From assembly GCA_025363715.1 (NCBI GenBank), contig JANYLR010000104.1, forward strand, positions 42,044-106,043: a stretch of DNA of 64,000 nucleotides, given 5' to 3'. Source of the stretch: Holophagaceae bacterium. GTDB lineage: Bacteria; Acidobacteriota; Holophagae; Holophagales; Holophagaceae. The notes under the pieces are model-generated. The model saw nothing but the letters and a program-made list of their open reading frames with translations. It did not search any database and had not been told where the DNA came from. Below are positions 34,264-43,298 of this stretch, piece after piece (the stretch's first letter is position 1; each line of letters starts with the position of its first letter). The position numbers were made by a program, and so were the translations under genes.

Positions 34264-35319
34264 ATGGACAAATTACCTTCGCGTGGGATAGCCGTGGATC
34301 AACCTTCAAACCATCAGGAACGTTCGGACTCGGTGCCCTGGCGGGAATTGATGGGGAAGAGAATCTTCCTTACCGGCGGCACGGGCTTCTTCGGCTGCAA
34401 CCTGCTCGAAGCCTACACCCGGGCATGGGACCGAGAGCGCCTGGGGGGCCTGATCTCGGTGCTGACCCGCAATCCTGTGGCCTTCCGCAGCAAGGCGCCC
34501 CACTTGGCGGGACACCCCGGTGTGGAGATTCTTGAAGGCGACCTGACGGATTGGGATTTCGGTGATTCCTGCTGGGACCTCGTGATCCACTCGGCGGTGG
34601 AACATGGGGAACCCCTGGACCTTCTCGATCGCAACCTACAGGCCACCCGGCGCACGCTGGAACTGGCCCGCCGCTGGGGTGCTCGCCGGGTGCTCTTCAC
34701 CAGTTCAGGGGCCGTCTATGGCCCTCAGCCGCCCGGTCTCAGCCATCTGACGGAGGACTTCGGTGGCGCGCCGCCCCTGGCCGCCACCAGTGCCTATGGA
34801 GAGGCCAAGCGGGCTTCGGAGCTGCTGGGCCTGCTCCACGGCGAGCGCCACGGCTACGACTTCCTCATCGCCCGGGGCTTTGCGTTCCTGGGCCCCTGGC
34901 TGCCCCTGGATGGCTTCAGTGCCGTGGGGAACTTCATCGGCGATGCCCTGGCCGGACGGTCCATCCAAGTCAACGGTGACGGGCGCCCCTTTCGCTCCTA
35001 CCTCCACGGGGAAGACCTCGCGGACTGGCTCTGGATCATCCTCCTCCGGGGGGTCCACGGGCGGCCCTACAACGTGGGGTCCGGCGAAGCCATTTGCATC
35101 GCGGACCTCGCCCGCCGGGTCCGCGATCTACTTGCTCCTGGACTGGAAGTCCGAGTCGCCCTGGCATCCGGGAAGGATCTTCCACCGAGGTACGTGCCTT
35201 CGGTGGAACGGGCCCGGCAGGAGCTAGGACTCGAACCACGCATGGGTCTCGATGAGGCCATCCTGCGGACCGCTCGCTGGAACCAGGAGCGGCCCGGATC
35301 GGCCAGGCGGTTATGCTGA
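34264..35319 (+). CDS. NAD-dependent nucleotide-sugar epimerase/dehydratase
   Basis: About 351 residues. The Rossmann motif is FLTGGTGFFGCNLLE, and the active site has the Ser/Thr (FTSSGAVYG) and YxxxK (AYGEAKRASE) of extended SDRs. The substrate loop and C-terminal part (YNVGSGEAICIADLARRV) fit sugar-nucleotide enzymes of the abequose/paratose synthase or UDP-glucose epimerase kind. The start is uncertain: ATG 34264, GTG 34294 or ATG 34351. Relatives have a lead of about 30 residues before the Rossmann motif (here WRELMGKRIF), so I keep a long form. It may reduce or epimerise the 4-keto sugar made by RfbG/RfbH. Confidence 0.8.
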   Translation: MDKLPSRGIAVDQPSNHQERSDSVPWRELMGKRIFLTGGTGFFGCNLLEAYTRAWDRERLGGLISVLTRNPVAFRSKAPHLAGHPGVEILEGDLTDWDFGDSCWDLVIHSAVEHGEPLDLLDRNLQATRRTLELARRWGARRVLFTSSGAVYGPQPPGLSHLTEDFGGAPPLAATSAYGEAKRASELLGLLHGERHGYDFLIARGFAFLGPWLPLDGFSAVGNFIGDALAGRSIQVNGDGRPFRSYLHGEDLADWLWIILLRGVHGRPYNVGSGEAICIADLARRVRDLLAPGLEVRVALASGKDLPPRYVPSVERARQELGLEPRMGLDEAILRTARWNQERPGSARRLC

Positions 35320-35382
35320 ACCCTGCGACCAAGGCCCCCTATCGATCGATGGATTGACGCATTTTGTCCCACGGACCACAGC

Positions 35383-36348
35383 ATGAAAAAGAAAATCTCG
35401 ATCCTATCGCCGGCCTACAACGAAGAGGGGAGCGTCCGACGCTGCTATGAAGAGGTCCGGGCCGTCATGCAGCCTCTGCTGGACCGCTATGACTATGAAC
35501 ACATTTTTGGAGACAACTGCAGCACGGATCGGACCCTGCCAATCCTGAGAGACATCGCGGCCCAGGATCACAATGTCAAGGTGCTCACCTATTCCCGGAA
35601 CTGGGGCGCCAACAAGAACGGCATGACCCTGATCCGCCACGCTTCCGGGGACGCCACGATTCCCATACCTACCGATCTGCAGGAACCTGTGGAACTCATC
35701 CCACGTCTGGTGGAACTTTGGGAACAGGGTTACGAAATCGTCTATGGGATCTATGAGAATTCCTCAGACGGTATCCTCATGCGGGGTGTGCGCCGTCTTT
35801 ACTATTGGCTGGTGAATAAGCTGAGCAATGAACCCCTGCTGAAGAACTATTCCGGGTTTGGGATCTGGGACAGGAAGATCGTTCGAGAGGTTTCCAACCT
35901 GGACGACTTCAACCCGTATATCCGGGGATTTCTGGGCAACATTGGATTTCGCAGTACCACCTTGCGCTACCAACGGGTGAGGAGAAGGGCCGGGAAGAGC
36001 TCGTACAACTTCGCCGCCTACCTGGATCTGGCCATCAATGCCATTCTCAGTCACAGCTTGGTGCCCATCCGCCTGGCCACCCTGGTTGGGTTGATCCTGT
36101 TCGGCTCTAGCATCACGGCGGCCTTCGCCTACGCCCTGGTGAAGATCTTCTATTGGCAGTTCCAGGCCCCAGGCGCGACCACCACCATCATTCTGGTGCT
36201 CTTCTTCTCAGGCGTTCAACTATTCTTCCTGGGGATGCTCGGCGAATACATCGGTGCCATCCACGCTCAGGTGCGGCGCGGGCCGTTCATCATCATTCGC
36301 GAACGCATCAACTTCCCTGCTACCGATGAGACTGATTCGAGAAAATGA
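35383..36348 (+). CDS. GT2 glycosyltransferase with two C-terminal membrane helices (GtrB/DPM1-like)
   Basis: 321 residues. A GT-A catalytic domain (SILSPAYNEEGSVRRCYEEV, DNCSTDRT, PTDLQEPVELIPRL) is followed by the amphipathic RRRAGKSSYNF segment and two membrane helices (LATLVGLILFGSSITAAF and TIILVLFFSGVQLFFLGML). This is the plan of enzymes that charge polyprenyl phosphate with a sugar from a nucleotide donor. It would feed a GT-C transferase such as the one at 30338. It follows the epimerase gene by 63 bases on the same strand. Confidence 0.88.
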   Translation: MKKKISILSPAYNEEGSVRRCYEEVRAVMQPLLDRYDYEHIFGDNCSTDRTLPILRDIAAQDHNVKVLTYSRNWGANKNGMTLIRHASGDATIPIPTDLQEPVELIPRLVELWEQGYEIVYGIYENSSDGILMRGVRRLYYWLVNKLSNEPLLKNYSGFGIWDRKIVREVSNLDDFNPYIRGFLGNIGFRSTTLRYQRVRRRAGKSSYNFAAYLDLAINAILSHSLVPIRLATLVGLILFGSSITAAFAYALVKIFYWQFQAPGATTTIILVLFFSGVQLFFLGMLGEYIGAIHAQVRRGPFIIIRERINFPATDETDSRK

Positions 36349-36411
36349 TGCCAACCGAACAGCTGTCCGTGCCGAGGATCCATCCGGCAGGGGTGCCGAC
36401 ACTCTTCCTGG

Positions 36412-37644
36412 TCAGCAGTCCTCTGGCATTTCCGTCGGCGAGTCCTCATACAGGCAGATCAGGGGATTTGTCCACTTGAGCACTTGGAGGATGTGGCCCT
36501 CGATGGCCTGCTCCGAGACGTGCGAAGAGATGAGGATTGTCGCCGAGGGTTCATGGACCTCATCGGGGGACAGGATGGGGATTCCCTGCAGCCGCTTGCC
36601 TTGATAGCAATTGTTGGAATCAACGAATGCGAGAATGTTCGCTTGTGCGAGTGAACTCGTTTTCAACAGACGTAGCGTATGCGTTCCGGCACCCCAGACG
36701 AGGAGGGGAATTTGCCTGCTCACCAAATCATCGATGACTTTGCGGATGCGCCCATCAAGGGTGTTTGACGACGCGATGTAGCGCCGGAGGGCCGGTTCTG
36801 TTTCAGAGTCGTAGGGGCAAGTGGTTTCGCCTGGGGCCGAGGCATGCTGATGGAAAAGTCCGGCGACGGCGGGTTCACCGGCCTTGGGCCCGAGAAAGCG
36901 GGGAGCACGTTGGACGAAGGTCGCCTGGAACCCATGGGCAGCCATCAAGTTCGCCAACGACTGTGGTGAGAAGAAATTGATGTGCTCCATACTGAAGAAT
37001 TGGAAAGGGGCACTGAACCATCGGTCATAACGTGTTGCATCCGGGACCTCGACATAGATCCTGCCACCCGGCTTGAGCACACTTGTGATCAAGTTCAACG
37101 AACCTTCCATGTCACATAGGTGTTCGAGCACACCTATCAGGATGACCGTGTCGAATCGCTCGGTGATTTCTCCAAGGCACTCGATGGGCATTGGCCGGAT
37201 CGGGATGCTGTAGTGCCGCATTCCCGCGGCTGCACACGCCGGGGAAGGGTCGATTCCGAACAGATTGGAAAAACCGCGACGCTTGAATTCCCCAAGTAGA
37301 GCGCCAGTGGCACAACCGATGTCTGCAATGGATTCCTGTGGACTCAAAAAAGGAGCCAACAGGTCGGCGATCTGGCGGTAGCGGTCAGCCTGGACAGGGC
37401 TGGCCACGCCGTCGTCTTCTCCGTGCTCATATTTCGACATCTCCGCGTAGTAGTGGTCAAAGGCCTCCTGCGGGGGTATGTCGTCTGCGTAGGCCGCACC
37501 ACACTGGCCACAGATGGCGAGGTGGTAGCCGGTCATCAATCCGCCCTCGGAAAACTCCGAAAATTCCTGGTGATAAATGCCGCGCGGCTCCCGTGCAAGG
37601 CAGACGGGACACGGGCGGGGCGAAAGCAGTTCTTTTGGATTCAT
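36412..37644 (-). CDS. SAM methyltransferase with zinc-binding lead and C-terminal domain (sugar C-methyltransferase-like)
   Basis: 410 residues in three parts: a zinc-site lead (CPVCLA near residue 13 and CGQCGAAY near 46), a class I SAM domain (IADIGCATGALLGEFKRRG, then LIGVLEHLCDMEGS and YVEVPDATRYD), and a C-terminal domain with a small Rossmann-like motif (LLVWGAGTHTLRLL). The three-part plan matches C-methyltransferases acting on keto-sugar nucleotides (TylC3/NovU kind), and this context has 4-keto sugars. N- or O-methylation cannot be excluded. It is last in a minus-strand run of three genes. Confidence 0.82.
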   Translation of the reverse strand: MNPKELLSPRPCPVCLAREPRGIYHQEFSEFSEGGLMTGYHLAICGQCGAAYADDIPPQEAFDHYYAEMSKYEHGEDDGVASPVQADRYRQIADLLAPFLSPQESIADIGCATGALLGEFKRRGFSNLFGIDPSPACAAAGMRHYSIPIRPMPIECLGEITERFDTVILIGVLEHLCDMEGSLNLITSVLKPGGRIYVEVPDATRYDRWFSAPFQFFSMEHINFFSPQSLANLMAAHGFQATFVQRAPRFLGPKAGEPAVAGLFHQHASAPGETTCPYDSETEPALRRYIASSNTLDGRIRKVIDDLVSRQIPLLVWGAGTHTLRLLKTSSLAQANILAFVDSNNCYQGKRLQGIPILSPDEVHEPSATILISSHVSEQAIEGHILQVLKWTNPLICLYEDSPTEMPEDC

Positions 37645-37692
37645 CGTGTGGTGGGTGGATCGCAGCTCGAAGTGTTGTTGTAGCGGAGTGGT

Positions 37693-38838
37693 CTAGTAGG
37701 ACGGAGGAACCGCGTAGCAGACCGTGTCATCAATTTCCCGGGTGTAATGACGAAGGTACAGCCTGTACCGGGGGTTTAGTTCGTGAATGAGCAGCGGCAA
37801 TTCCCATAGATCGCTGGGGTTGTGATAAACCGAAACAGCCAATGTCGGCTGATGACGCGCGATCAATCCCTTGGCGCCAGATAAGGCCTGGGCCTCAGCT
37901 CCTTCAATGTCTAATTTGATGAAGCTTGGCGGCGGGAGATGGGCGAAGAAGTCATCGAGGGCATGGACCTGAATCGTGGTCGCCGTCGGCGAAGGGACTG
38001 AGGACTTGGATAGGTGTGAATCGTAGGAGGCCCCGCACTCGAAGGTGAGAAGCCCTGAGCGGTCAGCCAACCCCGCCGGGAGAATCACCAGGCGCTTACC
38101 TTCTCCGCGGATCCGTTGCTGCATTCTGGCGAAGTTCCCAGGGTCAGGCTCGAACGCGTAATAGGTGTTGAAACGACCGTTGCAGGCGCTTCGAAACTGC
38201 TCGAAGGTGTCGCCATCAAAGGCTCCCCCATCCACGAACACTTCATCAGGGCGGAGGGCCATGACCTCGCGGTCAAAGTAGATGGCTTGGGAGCTTCGTA
38301 TGGCATCGAGCCGCCACTTCTCGAGGGTCTGGAGATATTGGACCTTCTCCTCGAACACTCGCCTGGAAGCGTCGTCGGCAAACATATGGCCCACGGCTTC
38401 GATCATTGCAATGCCTGCCAATGAAGTGACCGCCTCCAAGGCGCCGCTGTACTCGCGGCAGGGAAAACACTCGGGCAACAAGTAATTCAGAATAGGCATG
38501 GGAATCACGTGGGTGCAGCCGTGTCTCTCCAGGGCCTCGCGGATCACGGAGTCATGAATTGAGCTGGCCACGAGGACTTCGGCATCTCGGTGGTCCTCTG
38601 AAATCTCGCTGGGCGACCATACCGGTAGCCCGTCGATCTCTGAACCCCACAGGGAGGGGTTGCTGTCTCCGAAGCCGATGATGCGGACGCCAGAAGCGCG
38701 CAGGTGAGCGGCCCCCGCGCGGGCCATTCGGGCAGCGGGGTACAAGATGGCAGGCCGTTGTCGGGACATGACCTCAGCGAAAGCGGGAAAGCGGGTTCGC
38801 AGAATCGAATGAATGCGATTGACCTCATTCGTCGCCAT
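37693..38838 (-). CDS. FkbM-family methyltransferase 2
   Basis: 381 residues. An N-terminal domain of about 130 residues contains a Rossmann-like segment (VRIIGFGDSNPSLWGSEIDG) as seen in proteins that carry an extra nucleotide or sugar-binding module. The methyltransferase domain follows with EVFVDGGAFDGDTFEQFRS, YAFEPDPGNFARM and SFIKLDIEGAEAQALSGAKG. It overlaps the preceding radical SAM gene by 14 bases, so the two are coupled. It probably methylates a surface-glycan residue. Confidence 0.86.
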   Translation of the reverse strand: MATNEVNRIHSILRTRFPAFAEVMSRQRPAILYPAARMARAGAAHLRASGVRIIGFGDSNPSLWGSEIDGLPVWSPSEISEDHRDAEVLVASSIHDSVIREALERHGCTHVIPMPILNYLLPECFPCREYSGALEAVTSLAGIAMIEAVGHMFADDASRRVFEEKVQYLQTLEKWRLDAIRSSQAIYFDREVMALRPDEVFVDGGAFDGDTFEQFRSACNGRFNTYYAFEPDPGNFARMQQRIRGEGKRLVILPAGLADRSGLLTFECGASYDSHLSKSSVPSPTATTIQVHALDDFFAHLPPPSFIKLDIEGAEAQALSGAKGLIARHQPTLAVSVYHNPSDLWELPLLIHELNPRYRLYLRHYTREIDDTVCYAVPPSY

Positions 38839-39904
38839 GAGTCCGACCTTCGAGCCGTTCTCCGATCATGGCCATGTCACACCGCTCCGTGCACTTGAGG
38901 CAGGGCGTCAGGTCGAAATGATTCTCCCGGAAGGTCTGGTACCTTTCACCGTTCCAGATGGCACTGAGGCTTTCCTTCTTGACATCGCCTAGCACGATCT
39001 CGTTGTTGAAATCCTCCATGCACATGGCCGCTTCACCGTTGGATTTGATGGTCATGGACATCCACGGGTGCTTGCAGATCTCACTCCAATGCACCGATTT
39101 CGTACCGTGGAAGTCGGTGCGGTACCACTGTTGGTCCTCGCTCTTCAGGTAGATGTAGACATCCTTGCCGGCGAAGGCGGCCCGCAACTTTCGGTAGTCT
39201 TCGGTCTGGTTTTTGCGGTTCAGGTCCAGCATGGTGATGATGATTTGGGTCTGGAAACCGTTTGTCTTCTTGAGTTCCAGAAGCCTGATGATCCTTTCGT
39301 AGGCCTCGGAGAAGTTCGAGGCATCGCCTCGAATCGCCTTGTGCTCCTCATCATCTACGCTTTCGATCGAGTACTTGATGTAACTCAGCCCGTTCTCGAA
39401 CATCTGGAGCGTCTTCTCAATGTTGATGTTCGCGGGATTGCAGCTGAAATACGTTTGCAAACCGCGCGATGTCAGGAGCTTGACGTGCTGCGCCATCCCC
39501 ATGTCCAGCAACGGGTCCCCGTAGCCGTGCAACTGGATGACCTTCGGGATCACATAGAGGAAGAAATGATTCTCACTCATGTCATCCGGACGAATACCGT
39601 ATTTCTCGACCACGAATCGTTCCCATTGTGCCCAAGTGCTTTCAGGAAACGGGTTCAGCTGGGACACCACATTGTCGAAGACCTTCCTGTCGATGGTCTT
39701 GATCGGACGGGTCATCATGGTCGTTCGAGGGCACATCGTGCACACCATGTTGCAGGCGTTGGTGGTCTCAATGTTGTAGACGACGGGTTCGCGACTGCGG
39801 TAGCTCTCCAGGAGCGCAAGCGAGGTGTCGCGATCCTGAATCTTGCCTTCCTGGGCGTTTTTCAAGAAATCATATGACTTCATGTAAAACTCGATGTCAT
39901 ACAT
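38825..39904 (-). CDS. Radical SAM/SPASM domain protein
   Basis: 359 residues from the ATG at 39904 (GGAGG 5 bases upstream). Radical SAM motif CNMVCTMCP (CxxxCxxC) near residue 58; the C-terminal SPASM part has CKHPW, CMEDFN and CLKCTERCD, which can hold auxiliary 4Fe-4S clusters. Between them lies a TIM-barrel core (YSIESVDDEEHKAIRGD). SPASM enzymes modify peptides, sugars or cofactors; here a sugar or lipid-linked substrate is likely from context. Its 3' end overlaps the FkbM gene. Confidence 0.86.
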   Translation of the reverse strand: MYDIEFYMKSYDFLKNAQEGKIQDRDTSLALLESYRSREPVVYNIETTNACNMVCTMCPRTTMMTRPIKTIDRKVFDNVVSQLNPFPESTWAQWERFVVEKYGIRPDDMSENHFFLYVIPKVIQLHGYGDPLLDMGMAQHVKLLTSRGLQTYFSCNPANINIEKTLQMFENGLSYIKYSIESVDDEEHKAIRGDASNFSEAYERIIRLLELKKTNGFQTQIIITMLDLNRKNQTEDYRKLRAAFAGKDVYIYLKSEDQQWYRTDFHGTKSVHWSEICKHPWMSMTIKSNGEAAMCMEDFNNEIVLGDVKKESLSAIWNGERYQTFRENHFDLTPCLKCTERCDMAMIGERLEGRTHGDE

Positions 39905-39994
39905 GGCTTCCTCCAGAACGTGTGCCCACACTATCTGTAACACAGGCCTGTAGCCCGATCGTCAATAGGATCGGTTGATTTTCGAACACGGCCA

Positions 39995-40978
39995 TCATTG
40001 TTCATCCAAACGAGAGGAGGCGTTCAGAATCGCCAGGGCCATCTCTAGTGCCCGGACGCCATCTTCCAATGTGCATAAGGGTTTAGCCTCACCGCGGACG
40101 ATTGCAAGGAAGTGGATCATTTCATCGAGGAAGAGCGTGTTCCGACCGAAGCCGCCCGGCGGCATCTCCAGGCGCGGTGAATCACCATCTGAAGGAAGCC
40201 AGGAGAGCTCACCGCCTTCTGCCCGCCAGGACGCCACCCCCTCTGTCCCCACTACCTCAAGGCGGTGGACTGGGGGACGCCGGTAGAGGTCGAGATGGAC
40301 ACTCGCCATGGCCCCGCTTTGAAACAGGAAGCCGGCCTCCACTTCGTCTTCAACGTCCAGGTCCAATACTCTGGTGCGTCGGACATGCGCCCACGAAAGA
40401 GTCGTGGCCTCCCCTAGAATCCACCGGAGGTAGTCGAAAGGATGCGTCAGGGTTCGAGCCACACCGCCACCCAGCTCTGCGCGGGCCACGTAGCCCTGCC
40501 GATAGTCCTCCCAGGGGTGCCAGTCGGGAAGGTACTCGCCCCACTCGACCCGCGCCGAGAGAATGGTCCCGAGAGCGCCTTGACGGATTCCTTCGGCCAA
40601 GGCACCTAGGGTTGGGTGAAAGCGGAACTGGAATCCCATCAACAGGGAACCACCGCCCAGTTTCAGGGCCATGCGCAGATCGTGCAGACCTTGCCGGTCG
40701 TGGGATACCGGCTTCTCCATCAGGATGTGACATCCCCTGTGTGCCGCGGGAATAGCCACCTCCAGGTGGCAAGCAGTGGGATTCGCCACAACGAGTGCAT
40801 CCGGGCCCCACTCAAGAGCCTCTTCCAGGCTGCGGTACCTGGGCAGTCCGGCCAGGTCGTCCAGGGGTAGCGTAGAGTGTCCCGTGCTGTAGAGAGCCAG
40901 GTCCTTTACTCCCAGGGTGCGGAGGTTGCCAAGGTGCCTTCGCCCGATGGAGCCAGTCCCGGCAACCAATACCCTCAT
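39995..40978 (-). CDS. Gfo/Idh/MocA-family oxidoreductase
   Basis: 327 residues. N-terminal NAD(P)-binding motif VLVAGTGSIGRRHLGNL, the conserved EKP (HILMEKPVS) with the catalytic Lys, and the C-terminal alpha/beta domain (GGVARTLTHPFDYLRWILG) typical of the family. Such enzymes oxidise or reduce sugars and sugar nucleotides at a keto or hydroxyl carbon. It overlaps the TPP-enzyme gene by 4 bases (ATGA), so it is likely to act on that enzyme's product, for example reducing the new keto group of a branched sugar. Confidence 0.87.
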   Translation of the reverse strand: MRVLVAGTGSIGRRHLGNLRTLGVKDLALYSTGHSTLPLDDLAGLPRYRSLEEALEWGPDALVVANPTACHLEVAIPAAHRGCHILMEKPVSHDRQGLHDLRMALKLGGGSLLMGFQFRFHPTLGALAEGIRQGALGTILSARVEWGEYLPDWHPWEDYRQGYVARAELGGGVARTLTHPFDYLRWILGEATTLSWAHVRRTRVLDLDVEDEVEAGFLFQSGAMASVHLDLYRRPPVHRLEVVGTEGVASWRAEGGELSWLPSDGDSPRLEMPPGGFGRNTLFLDEMIHFLAIVRGEAKPLCTLEDGVRALEMALAILNASSRLDEQ

Positions 40979-42780
40979 GGAACTTCCAGCGAAGCAGGCA
41001 GGGGAGGCACAGTCATCTGCTCGAAGAATTCCGCCCGATCGAGGAAAGGCAGGAGGTCCTCCATGGGCCGGGAGACCATACTGCCGTCTGGACGCTGAAT
41101 GCTGGCCACAGAGGGGATGCGGGGTTCGTCAGAAGGGCTGATGATCTCGCAGATGCCTGGGCCCGGGGATTCGAGGAAATCCTTTAGTTGAGCCGTGAGA
41201 TCCACCTCTGAGTCCAGACGCCAAGTCCGGATCCCGAAGGCCTCTGAGACCTTCCGGATGTCTGGAAGCGTGAGCCCGCTTCCCGCATCGGCGCCGGAGA
41301 GTCGATGGAAATATCGAGCCTGAGAAGCGCGGATGGAGGCATATCCGCCGTTATTCACCACGAACAGCTTCACCGGCAACGCGAGACGCCGAAGTGTCTC
41401 GAGCTCCTGGATGTTCATGAAGAACCCTCCGTCGCCATCAAGACCGACCACGCGTGTTCCCGGCCTGGCTACCGCGGCGCCCGTGGCAGCAGCTATGCCA
41501 TAGCCCATCGCACCCAAACCGGTGGTGTTGAAGAGGCGCTGACCCTTCTTGGTCCTGAACGCGAGCAGGAATATCTCTACGGCCAGGCCCGAACTGCAAG
41601 GCACGATAAGTTCTTCCTCCGGCAGCAAGTCCGAGAGGCAATCAGCAAGGCGGTAGACGCTTATGCCCGGCTCCGAAGAGATGGGGATCTCCAAGGGGTA
41701 GCGGCGCTTCCAGTCCTGGCACCTCCCGATCCACCCGCCCCGGTCCTCCCATGAGGTGCAGCGTGGGTGGGCCAAGAGCTGGCCCATGAATCTGCCTGCA
41801 TCCGCATGAATGGGCAACTGGATAAGGTCACTCAGCTTAGCGGTTTCTGTGGGATCGACGTCCACCATGGCCTTCCATGCGCCGCGGGCGAAGGATTCCG
41901 GGGCGAAACCGGTAATGATCCGGTCCAAGCGTGTCCCCACGGTGAGAAGCCAGTCCGCGTTCTGAATGGCGAAATTCGCAGCGCGGGGAGCTGTGATGCC
42001 TGGGCGTCCCACCAGCAGGTCGTAAGTATCGGGTAGCAGGTCCATGGCCGGCCAGGTGGTAAGTACGGGAATCCTCAGGCGGTTCACGAGTTCTAGGCAG
42101 CTTGCCTCGGCCTTCGCCGAGCGGATGCCATGTCCCAGGAGCAGGACTGGGCGCTCAGCGCGAGAGAGGCGCCCGAGGAGTTCATCGAGCAGCCCGGGGG
42201 CCACCGCAGGCCCCTTATTCACGGGATCCGGTTTGAATCCCTCCAATAGATCGAGGTCCAGCAAGGCGCCTTGGACATCCATGGGCAGGTCAATCCAGAC
42301 TGGACCGGGGCGTCCGCTCTGCGCCAGATGCCAGGCCTTCTCCAGATGGAAGCGGATGTCCTCAGGCTTCTCCACGGTAACCGCGTACTTCGTGATGGAT
42401 CGCACCAGGGTCACGATATCGATCTCCTGGGGGCCCATCTGACGCACCCCGCTGGCGCCAACCAAGTCGCTTCGCTTGACCTGGCCGGAGAGAAAGATGC
42501 ATGGAATGGAATCCTGCCAGGCTCCAGCCACGCCTGTGATGGCATTCGTTCCCCCTGGGCCAGAGGTCACAAGGGCGGCCCCGGGAAGGCCCTTTACACG
42601 GCCGTAGGATTCCGCGGCAATCGCGGCAGCTTGTTCGTGGAGGACGCAGACGGGTCGAATTCGGGGGTGGTGTGCCAGGGAGTCATTGAGATGCATGGCA
42701 CCCCCGCCCGCAACCATGAACACATGCTCAATGCCCAAGTCGGCAAGAAAATTCATGACGTAATCGGAAAGTTTAATCAT
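40975..42780 (-). CDS. Acetolactate synthase-like TPP-dependent enzyme (YerE-like candidate)
   Basis: 601 residues from the ATG at 42780; the track start is a TTG 15 codons upstream. The three TPP-enzyme domains are complete: catalytic Glu in VLHEQAAAIAAESYGR, the TSGPGGTNAITGV loop, a central FAD/ADP-type domain, and the TPP/Mg motif GLDGDGGFFMN to VVNNGGY. It differs from housekeeping acetolactate synthase and is embedded between glycan genes. After RfbF/G/H the best precedent is YerE, which adds a pyruvate-derived acetyl unit to a CDP-4-keto-3,6-dideoxyhexose. The substrate is inferred, not shown. Confidence 0.82.
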   Translation of the reverse strand: MIKLSDYVMNFLADLGIEHVFMVAGGGAMHLNDSLAHHPRIRPVCVLHEQAAAIAAESYGRVKGLPGAALVTSGPGGTNAITGVAGAWQDSIPCIFLSGQVKRSDLVGASGVRQMGPQEIDIVTLVRSITKYAVTVEKPEDIRFHLEKAWHLAQSGRPGPVWIDLPMDVQGALLDLDLLEGFKPDPVNKGPAVAPGLLDELLGRLSRAERPVLLLGHGIRSAKAEASCLELVNRLRIPVLTTWPAMDLLPDTYDLLVGRPGITAPRAANFAIQNADWLLTVGTRLDRIITGFAPESFARGAWKAMVDVDPTETAKLSDLIQLPIHADAGRFMGQLLAHPRCTSWEDRGGWIGRCQDWKRRYPLEIPISSEPGISVYRLADCLSDLLPEEELIVPCSSGLAVEIFLLAFRTKKGQRLFNTTGLGAMGYGIAAATGAAVARPGTRVVGLDGDGGFFMNIQELETLRRLALPVKLFVVNNGGYASIRASQARYFHRLSGADAGSGLTLPDIRKVSEAFGIRTWRLDSEVDLTAQLKDFLESPGPGICEIISPSDEPRIPSVASIQRPDGSMVSRPMEDLLPFLDRAEFFEQMTVPPLPASLEVP

Positions 42781-42821
42781 GAGTAGGCAGCTCGAAAAAA
42801 TGGCCAGCAACGGCCCGTCAT

Positions 42822-43298
42822 TCAACCCTTGATAATCGAGTCAATCAGTTCTCTCACGGCCCCGGATCCACCCGGATTCTGCATGACAATTTTCGCCTCT
42901 GCCAGGGCATCAGGGTGGGCATTGGAGGGGGCTGCAGGCAGGCCGACGATGCTGAGACCGGGGGCGTCGATGGTGTCATCTCCCATGAAGGCGACTTCCT
43001 CCAGCAGGAGGCCATATCGGGAGGCAAATTCGGAAAGGGCCGCAGCCTTGTCCTGGCAGCCCACCCAAAGATCCTCGATGCCGAGAGACCTTGCGTAATT
43101 GCGAAGAATGGCGATCCCCTCGAACGTACTGTCACCTGAGATCAGCCCGATCTTCATGCCGCTCTTTATGGCGCGCAGGATCCCCGTGCGGTCTCGCATG
43201 GAAAAACGCTTTTGGAGGGTCCCATCCACCCCGATCCAAAACCCGTCATCCGTGAGTACACCATCCACATCGAGGGCGAGCGCCTTGATTGGTCTCAT
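42822..43298 (-). CDS. KdsC-like HAD phosphatase
   Basis: 158 residues, a C0-type HAD without cap: nucleophile motif LALDVDGVLTDDGFWI (DxDGV), KIGLISGDST as motif II, and EVAFMGDDTIDAPGLSIVGL as motif IV. These enzymes dephosphorylate 3-deoxy-ulosonate phosphates (KDO-8-P, KDN-9-P, N-acylneuraminate-9-P). The gene overlaps the NeuB-like gene by 4 bases, so it probably removes the phosphate from that synthase's product. It acts in the cytoplasm, probably as a tetramer. Confidence 0.88.
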   Translation of the reverse strand: MRPIKALALDVDGVLTDDGFWIGVDGTLQKRFSMRDRTGILRAIKSGMKIGLISGDSTFEGIAILRNYARSLGIEDLWVGCQDKAAALSEFASRYGLLLEEVAFMGDDTIDAPGLSIVGLPAAPSNAHPDALAEAKIVMQNPGGSGAVRELIDSIIKG

